This document shows positions 1 to 6,905 of a DNA stretch of 23,095 nt, piece by piece; the stretch's first letter is position 1, and the number at the start of each line of letters is the position of its first letter. The DNA comes from an uncultured Blautia sp. Its GTDB lineage: Bacteria; Bacillota_A; Clostridia; Lachnospirales; Lachnospiraceae. Below the pieces are notes generated by a model. It saw only the letters and a list, made by a program, of their open reading frames with translations, was not told where the DNA came from and did not search any database. The translations under genes were made by a program, and so were the position numbers. Location of the stretch: the NCBI GenBank assembly GCA_905209435.1, contig CAJLTE010000048.1, forward strand, positions 1 to 23,095. Direction: 5' to 3'.

Positions 1-187
1 AACTCATTATACATCAGAAAGCCCTGTACGATATTTTTTTATGAAAAAGTTGTAACGTGGTGTAGGTTAATTTAATATCGGATAAAACGTAAATTCTTTG
101 ATGTCAACAGCCTTCTTCACAGTCTGGCTGATCTCATCGATTCAGATGAGTAATTTTAAAACATTGTGGGATAATACCTTATAAAGT
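1..187. other. Window-edge region, no recognisable gene
   Basis: No convincing gene is visible. A minus-strand frame reads as roughly 24 protein-like codons and ends near position 75, but it is opened by a stop near 140 and has no start or ribosome binding site. It may be the decayed tail of a gene. A small perfect hairpin (CTCATC, six-base loop, GATGAG) lies at 133-150, without a T-tract. Confidence 0.3.
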
Positions 188-240
188 AAAAAACAGTCTG
201 TCATGACAGAAGTTAATTCCATCAAAACAGACTGTTTTTT
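188..240 (-). terminator. Intrinsic terminator after the GH113-like gene
   Basis: The arms AAAAAACAGTCTG (188-200) and CAGACTGTTTTTT (228-240) are perfectly complementary around a 27-nt loop. Both strands end in a T-tract, so it can work in either direction. It lies just downstream of the minus-strand stop at 254 and closes the Nudix-GH113 operon. Confidence 0.75.
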
Positions 241-253
241 CTTTACCAATATT

Positions 254-1231
254 CTACAACAAGGTTTCTGCCTCATATTCATAGAATCTCTTTATTACTT
301 CCTGCACCGGTTTCTCACATATTTCATAACTGTCGTCATTCCATGCCTCGGACGCTGAAGGCAGCTTTGGTGCCCATTCCCATAAAGCAAAGCCACAAAG
401 CCATGATCTTTTCTTACAGGCTTCAAACATTGCACGATACCATTCACACTGTTCTTCCAGACGAAGTTCTCCCCGTAATTCCCAATTATTCGGAACCATT
501 TCGGAACCTTTTCGCGACATGCATCCCGCTTCAGCAAAGAAAAATGGCTTCTGATATTTTAAGGCCGTTTTTTCGATACGATCCAGTTCCTGCTCCCATT
601 TGTCAATCGGATAATAGCCACTGGAAGAGATCACATCAACACAATCCCACCAAGATACATGATCTTCCTGATATTTGTCCGTGTTATAAGATACCAGTCC
701 ATGATATTCCTTACGAATGGAGGCAATCACTTCTCGCCACTGCTTTTCTCTGTGTTCCGTCATTACCATCTCACATCCTGAAATAAAAATATCACACTGT
801 TCTTCTTCCGCTATCCTTGCATAATGCGTCTGAAACTCCGTATAGGACGCAAACCAGTTTTCCCATTTTGGTTCGCATGGAACATCATGCTCAAAAAAAC
901 TGATGTAAGCTCGCCATGTTCCATCCTTACAATTTACTGTTGGCTTAATCCCCACTCGAATTCCTTTTTCTTTTGCATACCGTATCATACGAATCAGTTC
1001 TTCATCCGAGAATGTATCTTCTGAGGTATAGCATATTTCTTCCGAATGTGCCGTTTTTTGAATCCCCGCAGGCGCAAAGACAACAAAATCTGCTGCTGTC
1101 TGCTTGATCATATGATCAAAACTTTTTCGTGCTGTTTCTGTTGAAAGAGAACCTCTTTTGTGAAACGGTGCAAACGTTATCCCTTTCATAAACTTCATTG
1201 TGTTCATTTTTTTCTTATATCCTCTTTTCAT
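254..1231 (-). CDS. Glycoside hydrolase, GH113-like (beta-mannanase type TIM barrel)
   Basis: A 325-residue protein resembling family GH113 glycoside hydrolases, which are (beta/alpha)8 clan GH-A enzymes that include endo-beta-mannanases. Two glutamates sit where the family has its catalytic pair: E154 in SGCEMV (acid/base) and E234 in FFAEAGC (nucleophile). They are 80 residues apart, the spacing I recall for the Alicyclobacillus GH113 mannanase. Aromatic segments (SWWDCVDV, GYYPID, FALWEWAP) fit a substrate cleft. No signal peptide is visible, so it probably acts in the cytoplasm on imported oligosaccharides. The start overlaps the upstream Nudix stop as ATGA, suggesting translational coupling. 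Internal ATGs at codons 9 and 12 are alternatives, because an AGAGGA lies about 13 nt before codon 9. The substrate cannot be fixed from sequence. Confidence 0.8.
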   Translation of the reverse strand: MKRGYKKKMNTMKFMKGITFAPFHKRGSLSTETARKSFDHMIKQTAADFVVFAPAGIQKTAHSEEICYTSEDTFSDEELIRMIRYAKEKGIRVGIKPTVNCKDGTWRAYISFFEHDVPCEPKWENWFASYTEFQTHYARIAEEEQCDIFISGCEMVMTEHREKQWREVIASIRKEYHGLVSYNTDKYQEDHVSWWDCVDVISSSGYYPIDKWEQELDRIEKTALKYQKPFFFAEAGCMSRKGSEMVPNNWELRGELRLEEQCEWYRAMFEACKKRSWLCGFALWEWAPKLPSASEAWNDDSYEICEKPVQEVIKRFYEYEAETLL

Positions 1232-1770
1232 TCTTTCTCATCATTTTCTCTACTCATCCAACGTGCCCACGCTGCAAGTCCTGCACCATGTTTCACTTCC
1301 CCTGTTGCCACAAGCGTCTGGAATTCTTTTACTGAAATCTCATGAAGCTTTAATACTTCTGCCGGATCCAATGATTCTTCTCCAAGCTTTCCACAACGAA
1401 TAGCAAAAAGATGGATTTTTTCATTCGTAGAACCAAAAGATGGATAAACATATCCCAGTGGAATCACCTCCTCTGCCTTATATCCTGTCTCTTCTTTTAA
1501 TTCACGGACTGCTGCCTGCTCTGGAGTCTCTCCGGGATCGATCAGTCCACCCGGAAGTTCCGTCTGCCAGGAACGGATAGGATAACGGTACTCTCGCAAC
1601 GTAATAATATTTTCCCCATGAAACGGAAGTATACTGACTCCCTCAAGTATCTCAAGGTAATCATATGGCCTTACATTCCCATTAACACGAACCTCATCCT
1701 GTATGACATTAAAACGTCCTAATTTTATCTTTTCTGACCTTATTGTCTCAAAAGGACTTTTTATTTCCAT
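1228..1770 (-). CDS. Nudix hydrolase, ADP-ribose pyrophosphatase-like
   Basis: A 180-residue Nudix-fold hydrolase. The complete Nudix box is present: G75, then E81, R89-E90, E93-E94 and G96, matching G-x5-E-x7-RE-x2-EE-x-G. The preceding stretch (REYRYPIRSWQTELPGG) is typical of ADP-ribose pyrophosphatases of the NudF/YffH type, which hydrolyse ADP-ribose or nucleotide sugars to a monophosphate pair. I chose the ATG at 1770 because GGAGG at 1781-1785 lies 10 nt before it. An in-frame TTG two codons upstream is only 4 nt from that site. It is the first gene of an operon with the GH113-like hydrolase and has a clear promoter at 1828-1856 flanked by palindromes. The exact nucleotide substrate is unknown. 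Confidence 0.88.
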   Translation of the reverse strand: MEIKSPFETIRSEKIKLGRFNVIQDEVRVNGNVRPYDYLEILEGVSILPFHGENIITLREYRYPIRSWQTELPGGLIDPGETPEQAAVRELKEETGYKAEEVIPLGYVYPSFGSTNEKIHLFAIRCGKLGEESLDPAEVLKLHEISVKEFQTLVATGEVKHGAGLAAWARWMSRENDEKE

Positions 1771-1800
1771 GTACAATTCGCCTCCGTTTTTCTTTAATTA

Positions 1801-1869
1801 AAGTTAATTCAACTTATATTTAGCCTAAATCTATCACTATATTTCTTTTTTGTCAACTTAATTTAAGTT
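1801..1869 (-). promoter_or_regulatory. Promoter of the Nudix-GH113 operon with paired palindromes
   Basis: On the minus strand a TTGACA -35 (1851-1856) and TAGATT -10 (1828-1833) are separated by exactly 17 nt. An odd-centred perfect palindrome, AACTTAA-T-TTAAGTT on the plus strand, covers 1855-1869 and overlaps the -35. A second dyad, AAGTT-N5-AACTT, covers 1801-1815, just after the predicted transcription start. The two start points are 54 bp apart, about five helical turns, which fits two operators on one DNA face. The regulator is not encoded in the window. Confidence 0.7.
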
Positions 1870-1910
1870 AATTAATCTGTATTTGCTATATTATGTGATT
1901 AATATATAAA

Positions 1911-2084
1911 TCAGGATAAAGATTTTTTGATGGAGTATCCCTTATTCTCTTGAAGTGCAAGTCTTCTTGTCAGCTCAACGGCTCCTTCGATCGTTTCGAG
2001 GTCTCGATTGTTTAAGTCGAAATCTCTGACGGCTTCTTTTGCCTTTACAATTGCATTGTATTTTTTTACAGGTATTTTCTTGAT
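1911..2084 (-). pseudogene. Small 57-codon frame with SD but ATC in the start position
   Basis: A minus-strand frame of 57 codons ends in TGA at 1911-1913. It begins right after AGAAGGAGA (GGAG at 2092-2095), 7 nt before an ATC at 2082-2084, exactly where an ATG would be expected. The next residues read KKIPVKKYNAIVKAK, followed by an acidic/basic helical segment with RDLETIEGAVELTRR. Composition and codon use look coding. There is no in-frame ATG, GTG or TTG upstream, so either ATC is used as a rare start or a former ATG has mutated. I do not recognise the family. The three AGTTAAGAT motifs about 70-130 bp upstream may belong to its promoter. Confidence 0.45.
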
Positions 2085-2152
2085 GGTTAATCTCCTTCTG
2101 TTTTTTCTAATAATATGACAGAACGGGAAACTCTTCTTTTTGTACGAAAAAA

Positions 2153-2215
2153 ATCTTAACTTATTTTTTGTACTATAACTCTTTTTGAGTTAAGATACGG
2201 TAACAAAGTTAAGAT
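2153..2215. promoter_or_regulatory. Cluster of three AGTTAAGAT motifs
   Basis: The 9-mer AGTTAAGAT occurs at 2188-2196 and 2207-2215, and inverted (ATCTTAACT) at 2153-2161. An additional dyad TAACTC-TTTTT-GAGTTA spans 2176-2192. The cluster lies between the terminator at 2270 and the small 57-codon frame, a plausible place for an operator. The rest of the gap 2101-2269 shows no gene. Confidence 0.4.
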
Positions 2216-2269
2216 TAGCCTCAAAGCCGCATTATTACTGAAGATTTTGCTTTTTTAAAAATCAAAAAC

Positions 2270-2298
2270 CTCCGCGGTGTTTTCATGATTCCGCGGAG
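2270..2298 (-). terminator. Intrinsic terminator after the nucleotidyltransferase remnant
   Basis: CTCCGCGG (2270-2277) pairs perfectly with CCGCGGAG (2291-2298) around a 13-nt loop. On the minus strand it runs into GTTTTTGATTTTT. It lies 58 nt downstream of the stop at 2356. Confidence 0.75.
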
Positions 2299-2355
2299 AT
2301 AAATGGGAGAAAATCTACTATACAAAGCGTTCGAAGTGATTCGATAATTACTGTA

Positions 2356-3120
2356 TTACATACTTTGTTCCTTGGTTCTACCTATCAATCCCAACTGCTT
2401 TATGTCAACAGTTTCGTTTTGCATCCGATACACAAATTCTTGTATATCTGCATAAACCCCATGGGGAGCTGTAATTTTAATTGTAGGATCAACTAATTCT
2501 GTTAAACGAAAAACATCATTCTTATGTTTCTTTATATTTTTACTGTCAACATGTTCTCCTGCGAATTTACGATCTGTCAAATCCATCCATGCTTTTGCCT
2601 TAAACGGAATCAAATATGCCGCATCCAAAACAGTGACTCCATCAATTGTGACTTTCCCCTGTTTCAAAAAATCATAATAATCTCCATCTAAAAGAATCGC
2701 AGACAGACTTGAAATATCCTCGTCTATTGGTAGCGGCGTTAACACTGCACTTTCTGGAAGCTGAATGGCATCTGACTTTCGAGAAAAAAGTTCAATCATC
2801 GCAGGAAACTGGTTTGAGCTTGGATGAGTGAACCGATAAAACTGAGATACTCCTGAGCTTTTATTACAATGTTCATATCCAGCCTGTTTTACATATTCCC
2901 AAAATTTTTTTCCAAAATTAACGTCAACTGCTTCTATAATTAAAACCAGGTCAATGTCCTTTGTTGCGCGGAAGTCTAATCCTTCCTCTGACATCAGAAT
3001 GTCACACGCTGTTCCCCCAATGATAGCATACTGTTCTTCGTTTCCTTTGAACCATTCTGTCAGGTGGATATTCGCAATCCGCTTCGCTACTTGCTCATAA
3101 CCAAATAACTGCTCCGCAGT
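2356..3120 (-). pseudogene. AbiEii-like nucleotidyltransferase, start lost
   Basis: The open frame covers 254 codons downstream of a TAA at 3121-3123. It contains the nucleotidyltransferase signature YAIIGGTACDIL followed by ATKDIDLVL, the GG...DxD metal-binding arrangement of polymerase-beta-like and AbiEii/AbiGii-type proteins. The only usable ATG (2994) lies between the GGT and DID motifs and has no Shine-Dalgarno at the right distance, so a protein starting there would lack half the active site. No ATG, GTG or TTG occurs between 2997 and the stop. The break coincides with a palindromic element at 3123-3210. I therefore read it as a 5'-disrupted gene. AbiEii-like proteins are often toxins, but no AbiEi-type antitoxin is present. 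Confidence 0.6.
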
Positions 3121-3122
3121 TT

Positions 3123-3210
3123 ATCAGAAGGCGCTTGCACGCCTCCTGATACAAGCAAGTCCCCACCCACTGCTTATTGCTTTTCGCAATTGAAGCAGGG
3201 GACTTACTTG
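3123..3210 (-). repeat. Palindromic two-hairpin element (MITE/REP-like or structured RNA)
   Basis: Two adjacent hairpins are visible. A: ATCAGAAGGCG (3123-3133), loop CTTGCA, CGCCTCCTGAT (3140-3150). B: CAAGCAAGTCCCC (3152-3164) pairs with GGGGACTTACTTG (3198-3210), with an inner stem (TGCTTATTGC with GCAAT and AAGCA) and loop TTTTC. The single mismatch in each outer stem becomes a G-U pair when read as minus-strand RNA. It separates a start-less nucleotidyltransferase frame from a short well-initiated frame, so it may be an insertion. There is no T-tract, so it is not an ordinary terminator. Confidence 0.6.
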
Positions 3211-3216
3211 ATTTGG

Positions 3217-3300
3217 TTAAAAACTCATCCTGGATCCTTCTGAAACCTCATCTTCTGTAATTGTTCCCATTACCATCTCATATACTGTGTTTGCGTCCAT
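3217..3300 (-). pseudogene. 27-residue frame with strong SD, probable truncated gene
   Basis: An ATG at 3298-3300 follows AGGAGG (3308-3313) by 7 nt. The frame encodes 27 residues beginning MDANTVYEMVMGTITEDEV and stops 7 nt before the palindromic element. The start signals look genuine and the N-terminus looks like a folded small protein, but the frame ends abruptly next to the insertion. It is probably the 5' end of a longer small protein cut by the element. I do not recognise the family with certainty. Confidence 0.45.
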
Positions 3301-3377
3301 GTGTGAACCTCCTGTTATGTGTTTTTGTGTGTATGTTTATACGACATCAGATATTCTTTTTCTCCACAAAAACAGTT

Positions 3378-3426
3378 CGCAAAATACCTGCCTTTTTCGA
3401 CATTTTGCGTTATACAAAATACCAGC
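3378..3426. promoter_or_regulatory. Inverted and direct repeats upstream of the 27-residue frame
   Basis: CGCAAAAT (3378-3385) and ATTTTGCG (3402-3409) form an inverted repeat. CAAAATACC is repeated directly at 3380 and 3415, followed by TGC or AGC. The site is between the small frame and the serpin terminator and could be an operator. No clear -35/-10 pair was found. Confidence 0.25.
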
Positions 3427-3459
3427 AGTTTAAAAATCTGGCATTTGGAGGCTGATCAT

Positions 3460-3489
3460 GAAAAGGGATGCATATTGCATCCCTTTTTT
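3460..3489. terminator. Bidirectional intrinsic terminator after the serpin
   Basis: AAAAGGGATGCA and TGCATCCCTTTT pair around a three-base loop, with a T6 on the plus strand and a T4 on the minus strand. The minus-strand serpin stop begins at 3491, immediately next to the hairpin. Confidence 0.7.
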
Positions 3490-4727
3490 CATATGGAAAC
3501 AGTCATTACTTTTCCCATGAATAAAATTTCATCATTGCTCCTGTCATAGATTAGGAAGGCAAATGGGCGGGTAAGCTCCACAGTTTTGATGATCGGTTCA
3601 CCCTCCTCCGCGGCCGACATGCACTCCATGACGACTGCAGTCACTGCCGCTGCTTTCGTGCCGTTTTCATCCAACTCCAACTTTGTTTTCTGAAGGATCG
3701 TATCCACATTTACGTTTTTATCCGCAATACCGGAGAAATCAGCATCGCTGGAAAAGATGTCATCAAGCCCCAGACCTGAGAGAATATCATTTAATACAGT
3801 AGTAGTCTCAAACTCAAGCTTTGGCATCTTACACTGGACTTCGTCATACTCTGGCTGGGATTTCAGAAGTTCTCCGATATCCAGATCTTCAAGGCTGAAA
3901 TCCCCCTGGTCGTTTGGCAGGATACCTATGAAATTTAATCCGTTAGCGTAGTCCCTGCCAAATGCAGCAGCTTTGTCGTTCTCATAATACCGGTCCCCTG
4001 TACATGTCATGTAATTGGTCTTTTCAGTATCCCCAAAATCTTCTTCCGTTTCAGAAACATCCCATGACTCCCCGCTCCATCCGGACTCAAAATACAGAGA
4101 ATTGGTTAAGCATAGTCCTGTATTGTCGCCGATAAGATCCGGAGTTATGATCTCCGGGATCAGACCTTCTGTGTTTTTGTCACACCAGGAGTTGATGATG
4201 CCGCATGTTTTCTCCGCAGCAGAAAAATCCACGTTTTCTACCTCAGCCCCAAAACTGTCCGATACTGTATTCCTGAATTTCTCCTGAAGCGTCAGCTCAT
4301 CATCTGCCCAGACCGCATCTGCGATCTTTAATTTCGACTTGTATCCGTAATTCTCATCTTCGGTATTGTATTCCCCTATCTTGCTCAGGTATTCTTTTGC
4401 ATAGGAAGCAAAATCATCGGTTCCCAGGTAATCACCCAGGACTTTTTGGGTCTCCCCTTTTGCACCTTCCGCAATCATGCCGAGTGCGAAGTTAAGGCTT
4501 GTGGGACTGAACATGATGTTTTTTTCACCGGCTGCTGCAGAAATCTGATCTGTCATTTTTACGGAATTCTGCAATACTGCGGTTTTGTCGATATCAGATT
4601 TCTCTTCTTCAATAGATGCTGCAATCTGGACCTCATGGTCTTTTGCGGAATCGGCATATACATTGGCAACTGGCATTACGACAGTCATCGCCGTCATTAT
4701 CCCGGCTAACAGTTGGTTTCTTCTCAT
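3489..4727 (-). CDS. Secreted serpin (serine protease inhibitor), P1 Met predicted
   Basis: A 412-residue serpin. Residues 1-25 form a signal peptide (MRRNQ, hydrophobic core, VYA cleavage before D26), so it is exported. Serpins trap proteases by inserting a cleaved reactive loop into a beta sheet. The hinge from E354 reads ENGTKAAAVTAV, matching the inhibitory consensus, with small residues at P12-P10. Counting 17 residues from the hinge Glu gives P1 M370 and P1' S371, the same Met-Ser bond as human alpha-1-antitrypsin, suggesting an elastase-like target. The loop after P1' is about seven residues longer than in antitrypsin, so the cleavage site is a prediction. The C-terminal signature RPFAFLIYDRSNDEILFMGK is intact. 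AGGAGG lies 9 nt before the ATG. The gene looks GC-richer than its AT-rich flanks, suggesting acquisition. Confidence 0.93.
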   Translation of the reverse strand: MRRNQLLAGIMTAMTVVMPVANVYADSAKDHEVQIAASIEEEKSDIDKTAVLQNSVKMTDQISAAAGEKNIMFSPTSLNFALGMIAEGAKGETQKVLGDYLGTDDFASYAKEYLSKIGEYNTEDENYGYKSKLKIADAVWADDELTLQEKFRNTVSDSFGAEVENVDFSAAEKTCGIINSWCDKNTEGLIPEIITPDLIGDNTGLCLTNSLYFESGWSGESWDVSETEEDFGDTEKTNYMTCTGDRYYENDKAAAFGRDYANGLNFIGILPNDQGDFSLEDLDIGELLKSQPEYDEVQCKMPKLEFETTTVLNDILSGLGLDDIFSSDADFSGIADKNVNVDTILQKTKLELDENGTKAAAVTAVVMECMSAAEEGEPIIKTVELTRPFAFLIYDRSNDEILFMGKVMTVSI

Positions 4728-4850
4728 AAGGCATTTCCTCCTCTGGCGTTTTCTTTAGTTTAACATATTTTTCTTTCGGTTTTGTAATCTGCGGAGAACA
4801 AAGATCTTGCAGGATGGAAGGCCTGAAGCAGCAATACAACAGAAATGCAT

Positions 4851-4876
4851 AAAAAAACAGAGACCGTTGGCCTCTG
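4851..4876 (-). terminator. Intrinsic terminator after the PG-binding remnant
   Basis: Read on the minus strand, CAGAGGCC and GGTCTCTG pair around AAC with one G-U pair, followed by seven Ts. It begins 12 nt after the stop at 4888. Confidence 0.8.
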
Positions 4877-4887
4877 CTTTCTGTATG

Positions 4888-5406
4888 TTACTTTTCCGTA
4901 ATGACATTGCAGGAATCTAATATCTCATCTGTAAGCATCGGGTTGTAATGCTCATCATCTTGTAATGTACAAGAATCTACATAAGATCCGACATTATTAA
5001 GTCCAAAAGATACCGTTGAAATACCATCAAGTGTTGTTTTTTCCGAAAATACATTTTCCTCCGCCATTTGATTAATTGATGGATCTCCTGATTCTATACT
5101 AATATTATTAAAGTAAACAGCTGACTCATTATAACGCGCTACAAAAGAAGATACATCAACACCAACTGGATTACCAACAGAAAAACCAAGACTCACAAGT
5201 AGCTCTTCGTCAATCTGTCCAGTCGGCTCCAAGCCTCTGTCAACCTGATATTGTGTTATTGCATTTATTGTATTAGTTCCTGCGACTCCATCTGCCATGC
5301 CACAGTTAAATCCAGCTTTATTTAACGCATTTTGAGTTGCAAATATAACAGATTTATCATTAAATTCTATTGCTTCAAGCATATTTTGTATATAATAACA
5401 CCACAC
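4888..5406 (-). pseudogene. Peptidoglycan-binding domain protein, 5'-truncated
   Basis: The frame encodes about 172 residues from a GTG at 5406, or 164 from the ATG at codon 9. Residues 18-75 match a PG_binding_1 repeat (ATQNALNKAGF...DGVAGTNTINAITQYQ...G), a three-helix cell-wall binding module. The C-terminal 95 residues are acidic, Asn/Ser-rich and unrecognised. No Shine-Dalgarno precedes any start, and an in-frame TAA lies seven codons upstream of the GTG. Such domains are usually attached to a signal peptide or an N-terminal catalytic part, and neither is present. I read it as the C-terminal remnant of a larger cell-wall protein. It could still be expressed at a low level, since its terminator is intact. 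Confidence 0.5.
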
Positions 5407-5471
5407 CGTGTCTAATATTTCAATTTAAAAGTGCAAATTTATAGTTAAAATACTTAGTTGTATAAAATATA

Positions 5472-5487
5472 TCAAAGAATTCTTTGA
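5472..5487. promoter_or_regulatory. 16-bp perfect palindrome upstream of the PG-binding remnant
   Basis: TCAAAGAATTCTTTGA is self-complementary over 16 bp. On the minus strand it overlaps a TTGATA that is 17 nt from TATTTT, a weak promoter-like pair pointing into the truncated gene. It may be an operator left from the intact gene. The rest of 5407-5536 is AT-rich and shows nothing else. Confidence 0.35.
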
Positions 5488-5536
5488 CATATACTTTAGG
5501 TGAAAACTTTTAGATTACATATGTTTTTCCATAATA

Positions 5537-5570
5537 AAAGAAATCTGTTCGCTTTTGGACAGATTTCTTT
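5537..5570 (-). terminator. Intrinsic terminator after the MatC-like carrier
   Basis: AAAGAAATCTGT (5537-5548) and ACAGATTTCTTT (5559-5570) pair perfectly over 12 bp around a 10-nt loop. On the minus strand the stem leads into TTATTATGG. It lies 67 nt after the transporter stop. Confidence 0.75.
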
Positions 5571-5636
5571 AAAAACAGGCTTTGCAATTAATGATTGTAA
5601 TTGATTTCAAATATATTGTTTTAATGGAAGTATTTA

Positions 5637-6893
5637 CTATTTGATAAAGCTGTACACTCCGATGAATGCAAACACTGCAAGGATTGCAAGTGCGATAAAG
5701 GATACTGCGAACAGTTCCACAAACATTCTGTTCTGCGGAAAGCGTTCTTCGGCGTTTTCCTGCTGGGAGACTCCGGCCATGATCAGGGCACCTGTGGTGG
5801 ATACAGGGGTGAAGCCTGCGACTGTTCCGCCGACTACGATGACTGCGACCAGTTCAATGGCACTGACACCAAGTCCTGCACTTAAGCCGCTTGCTGTCGG
5901 GATCAGGGTCGGGAATACAACGCCGAGACCGGAGCTGAAGAATGACATCAGACCAGATGCGATAGCCATGATCATTGTTGCAGTTCTTTTTCCCATAATT
6001 GCCTCCAGTGCGGATACCATGATGTCAATTCCGCCGGAAATGGAGATAATGTTCATAAGAATGCCGACACCGAGAACCATCAGGATAACATTCCATGGGA
6101 CTGCTGCGATTGCTTTCTTCTCATTTCCGCATCCGAGAATCAACAGGATACTTCCAATCAGGAAGCCTGTCAAACCTACGTTCCAGGAGAAGAAAAGAGC
6201 TCCTACTGCCAGCATGATCAGACCTGCAAGGGAAAGCCACTGCTGAAGATTAAATGCAGGAAGTTTTTCCTGTACACTGTCTTTGACGGACGGGTCGATC
6301 TGCCATCCTCTGTAATAAATATAGACAACGACTGCTGTTACCAGTGCTGTGATGGTGATGGCTGCCATGATCGGAAGTGTGTTTCCGTTCAGTCCCTGCT
6401 CTTCCATCAGTTCTCTTACAACTGCGGATTCCGGAGTCAGCGGACTCATACGTCCGGACATGACACCAAGGTCACCGATGATCGCTGTCATGATCGGGTT
6501 TACACCTGCGGACACTGCTACAGGGATTGCGATAACCGGAATGATCGCCAGAGATGGGATTGCTCCAGGTCCTACTGCGCAGATGATAAATCCAAGTGCA
6601 TACATTACGAATGGCACCAGATGTTTTTTCTTTCCTACCAGACGTACGATCTTGTTGGCAAGAAGTTCCAGAGTGCCGTTTCCGTTGATAATGGCAAACA
6701 GATAAGTGATTCCTACCATCTGGATAAACAGGGAGGAACTGAATCCTGCCAGGATATCTTTGACGCTGATGTTATAGGCGATTCCAAGGATCATGGAAAA
6801 GCCGATGCAGATGATTCCTACATTGCAGTTGCGGACAAAACCGATCACGATGGCTGCAAGGAGTAAAATTAATGAAATAAGACCTAAATTCAT
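5637..6893 (-). CDS. MatC-type dicarboxylate carrier (membrane transporter)
   Basis: A 418-residue polytopic membrane protein with about 11-13 hydrophobic segments, beginning MNLGLISLILLLAAIVIGF. It resembles the MatC/SLC13-like carriers of the ion transporter superfamily, first described for malonate or dicarboxylate uptake in rhizobia. Two reentrant-like segments are visible: a Gly/Pro-rich stretch CAVGPGAIPSLAIIPVIAIP near residues 107-126, and TVAGFTPVSTTGALIMAG near 355-372. GGAGGAG lies 5 nt before the ATG, and only 12 nt separate it from the lactonase-like gene upstream, so the two are cotranscribed. The substrate is probably a C4-C6 carboxylate, judging by family and by the aconitase/isocitrate dehydrogenase genes 5 kb away, but sequence alone does not say which. 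Confidence 0.85.
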   Translation of the reverse strand: MNLGLISLILLLAAIVIGFVRNCNVGIICIGFSMILGIAYNISVKDILAGFSSSLFIQMVGITYLFAIINGNGTLELLANKIVRLVGKKKHLVPFVMYALGFIICAVGPGAIPSLAIIPVIAIPVAVSAGVNPIMTAIIGDLGVMSGRMSPLTPESAVVRELMEEQGLNGNTLPIMAAITITALVTAVVVYIYYRGWQIDPSVKDSVQEKLPAFNLQQWLSLAGLIMLAVGALFFSWNVGLTGFLIGSILLILGCGNEKKAIAAVPWNVILMVLGVGILMNIISISGGIDIMVSALEAIMGKRTATMIMAIASGLMSFFSSGLGVVFPTLIPTASGLSAGLGVSAIELVAVIVVGGTVAGFTPVSTTGALIMAGVSQQENAEERFPQNRMFVELFAVSFIALAILAVFAFIGVYSFIK

Positions 6894-6905
6894 GTGTACT
6901 CCTCC

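Noticed and set aside
2356..2994. Nucleotidyltransferase starting at the ATG at 2994 as an intact gene
   Set aside because: This start drops the GGT motif that continues in frame upstream, and no SD is at the right distance.
3459..3521. Plus-strand 20-codon frame with GGAGG upstream
   Set aside because: It runs through the serpin terminator and antisense to the serpin end; the SD match is probably chance.
5641..6246. 201-residue plus-strand open frame
   Set aside because: It is wholly antisense to the MatC-like carrier and has no SD; a shadow of a membrane protein gene.
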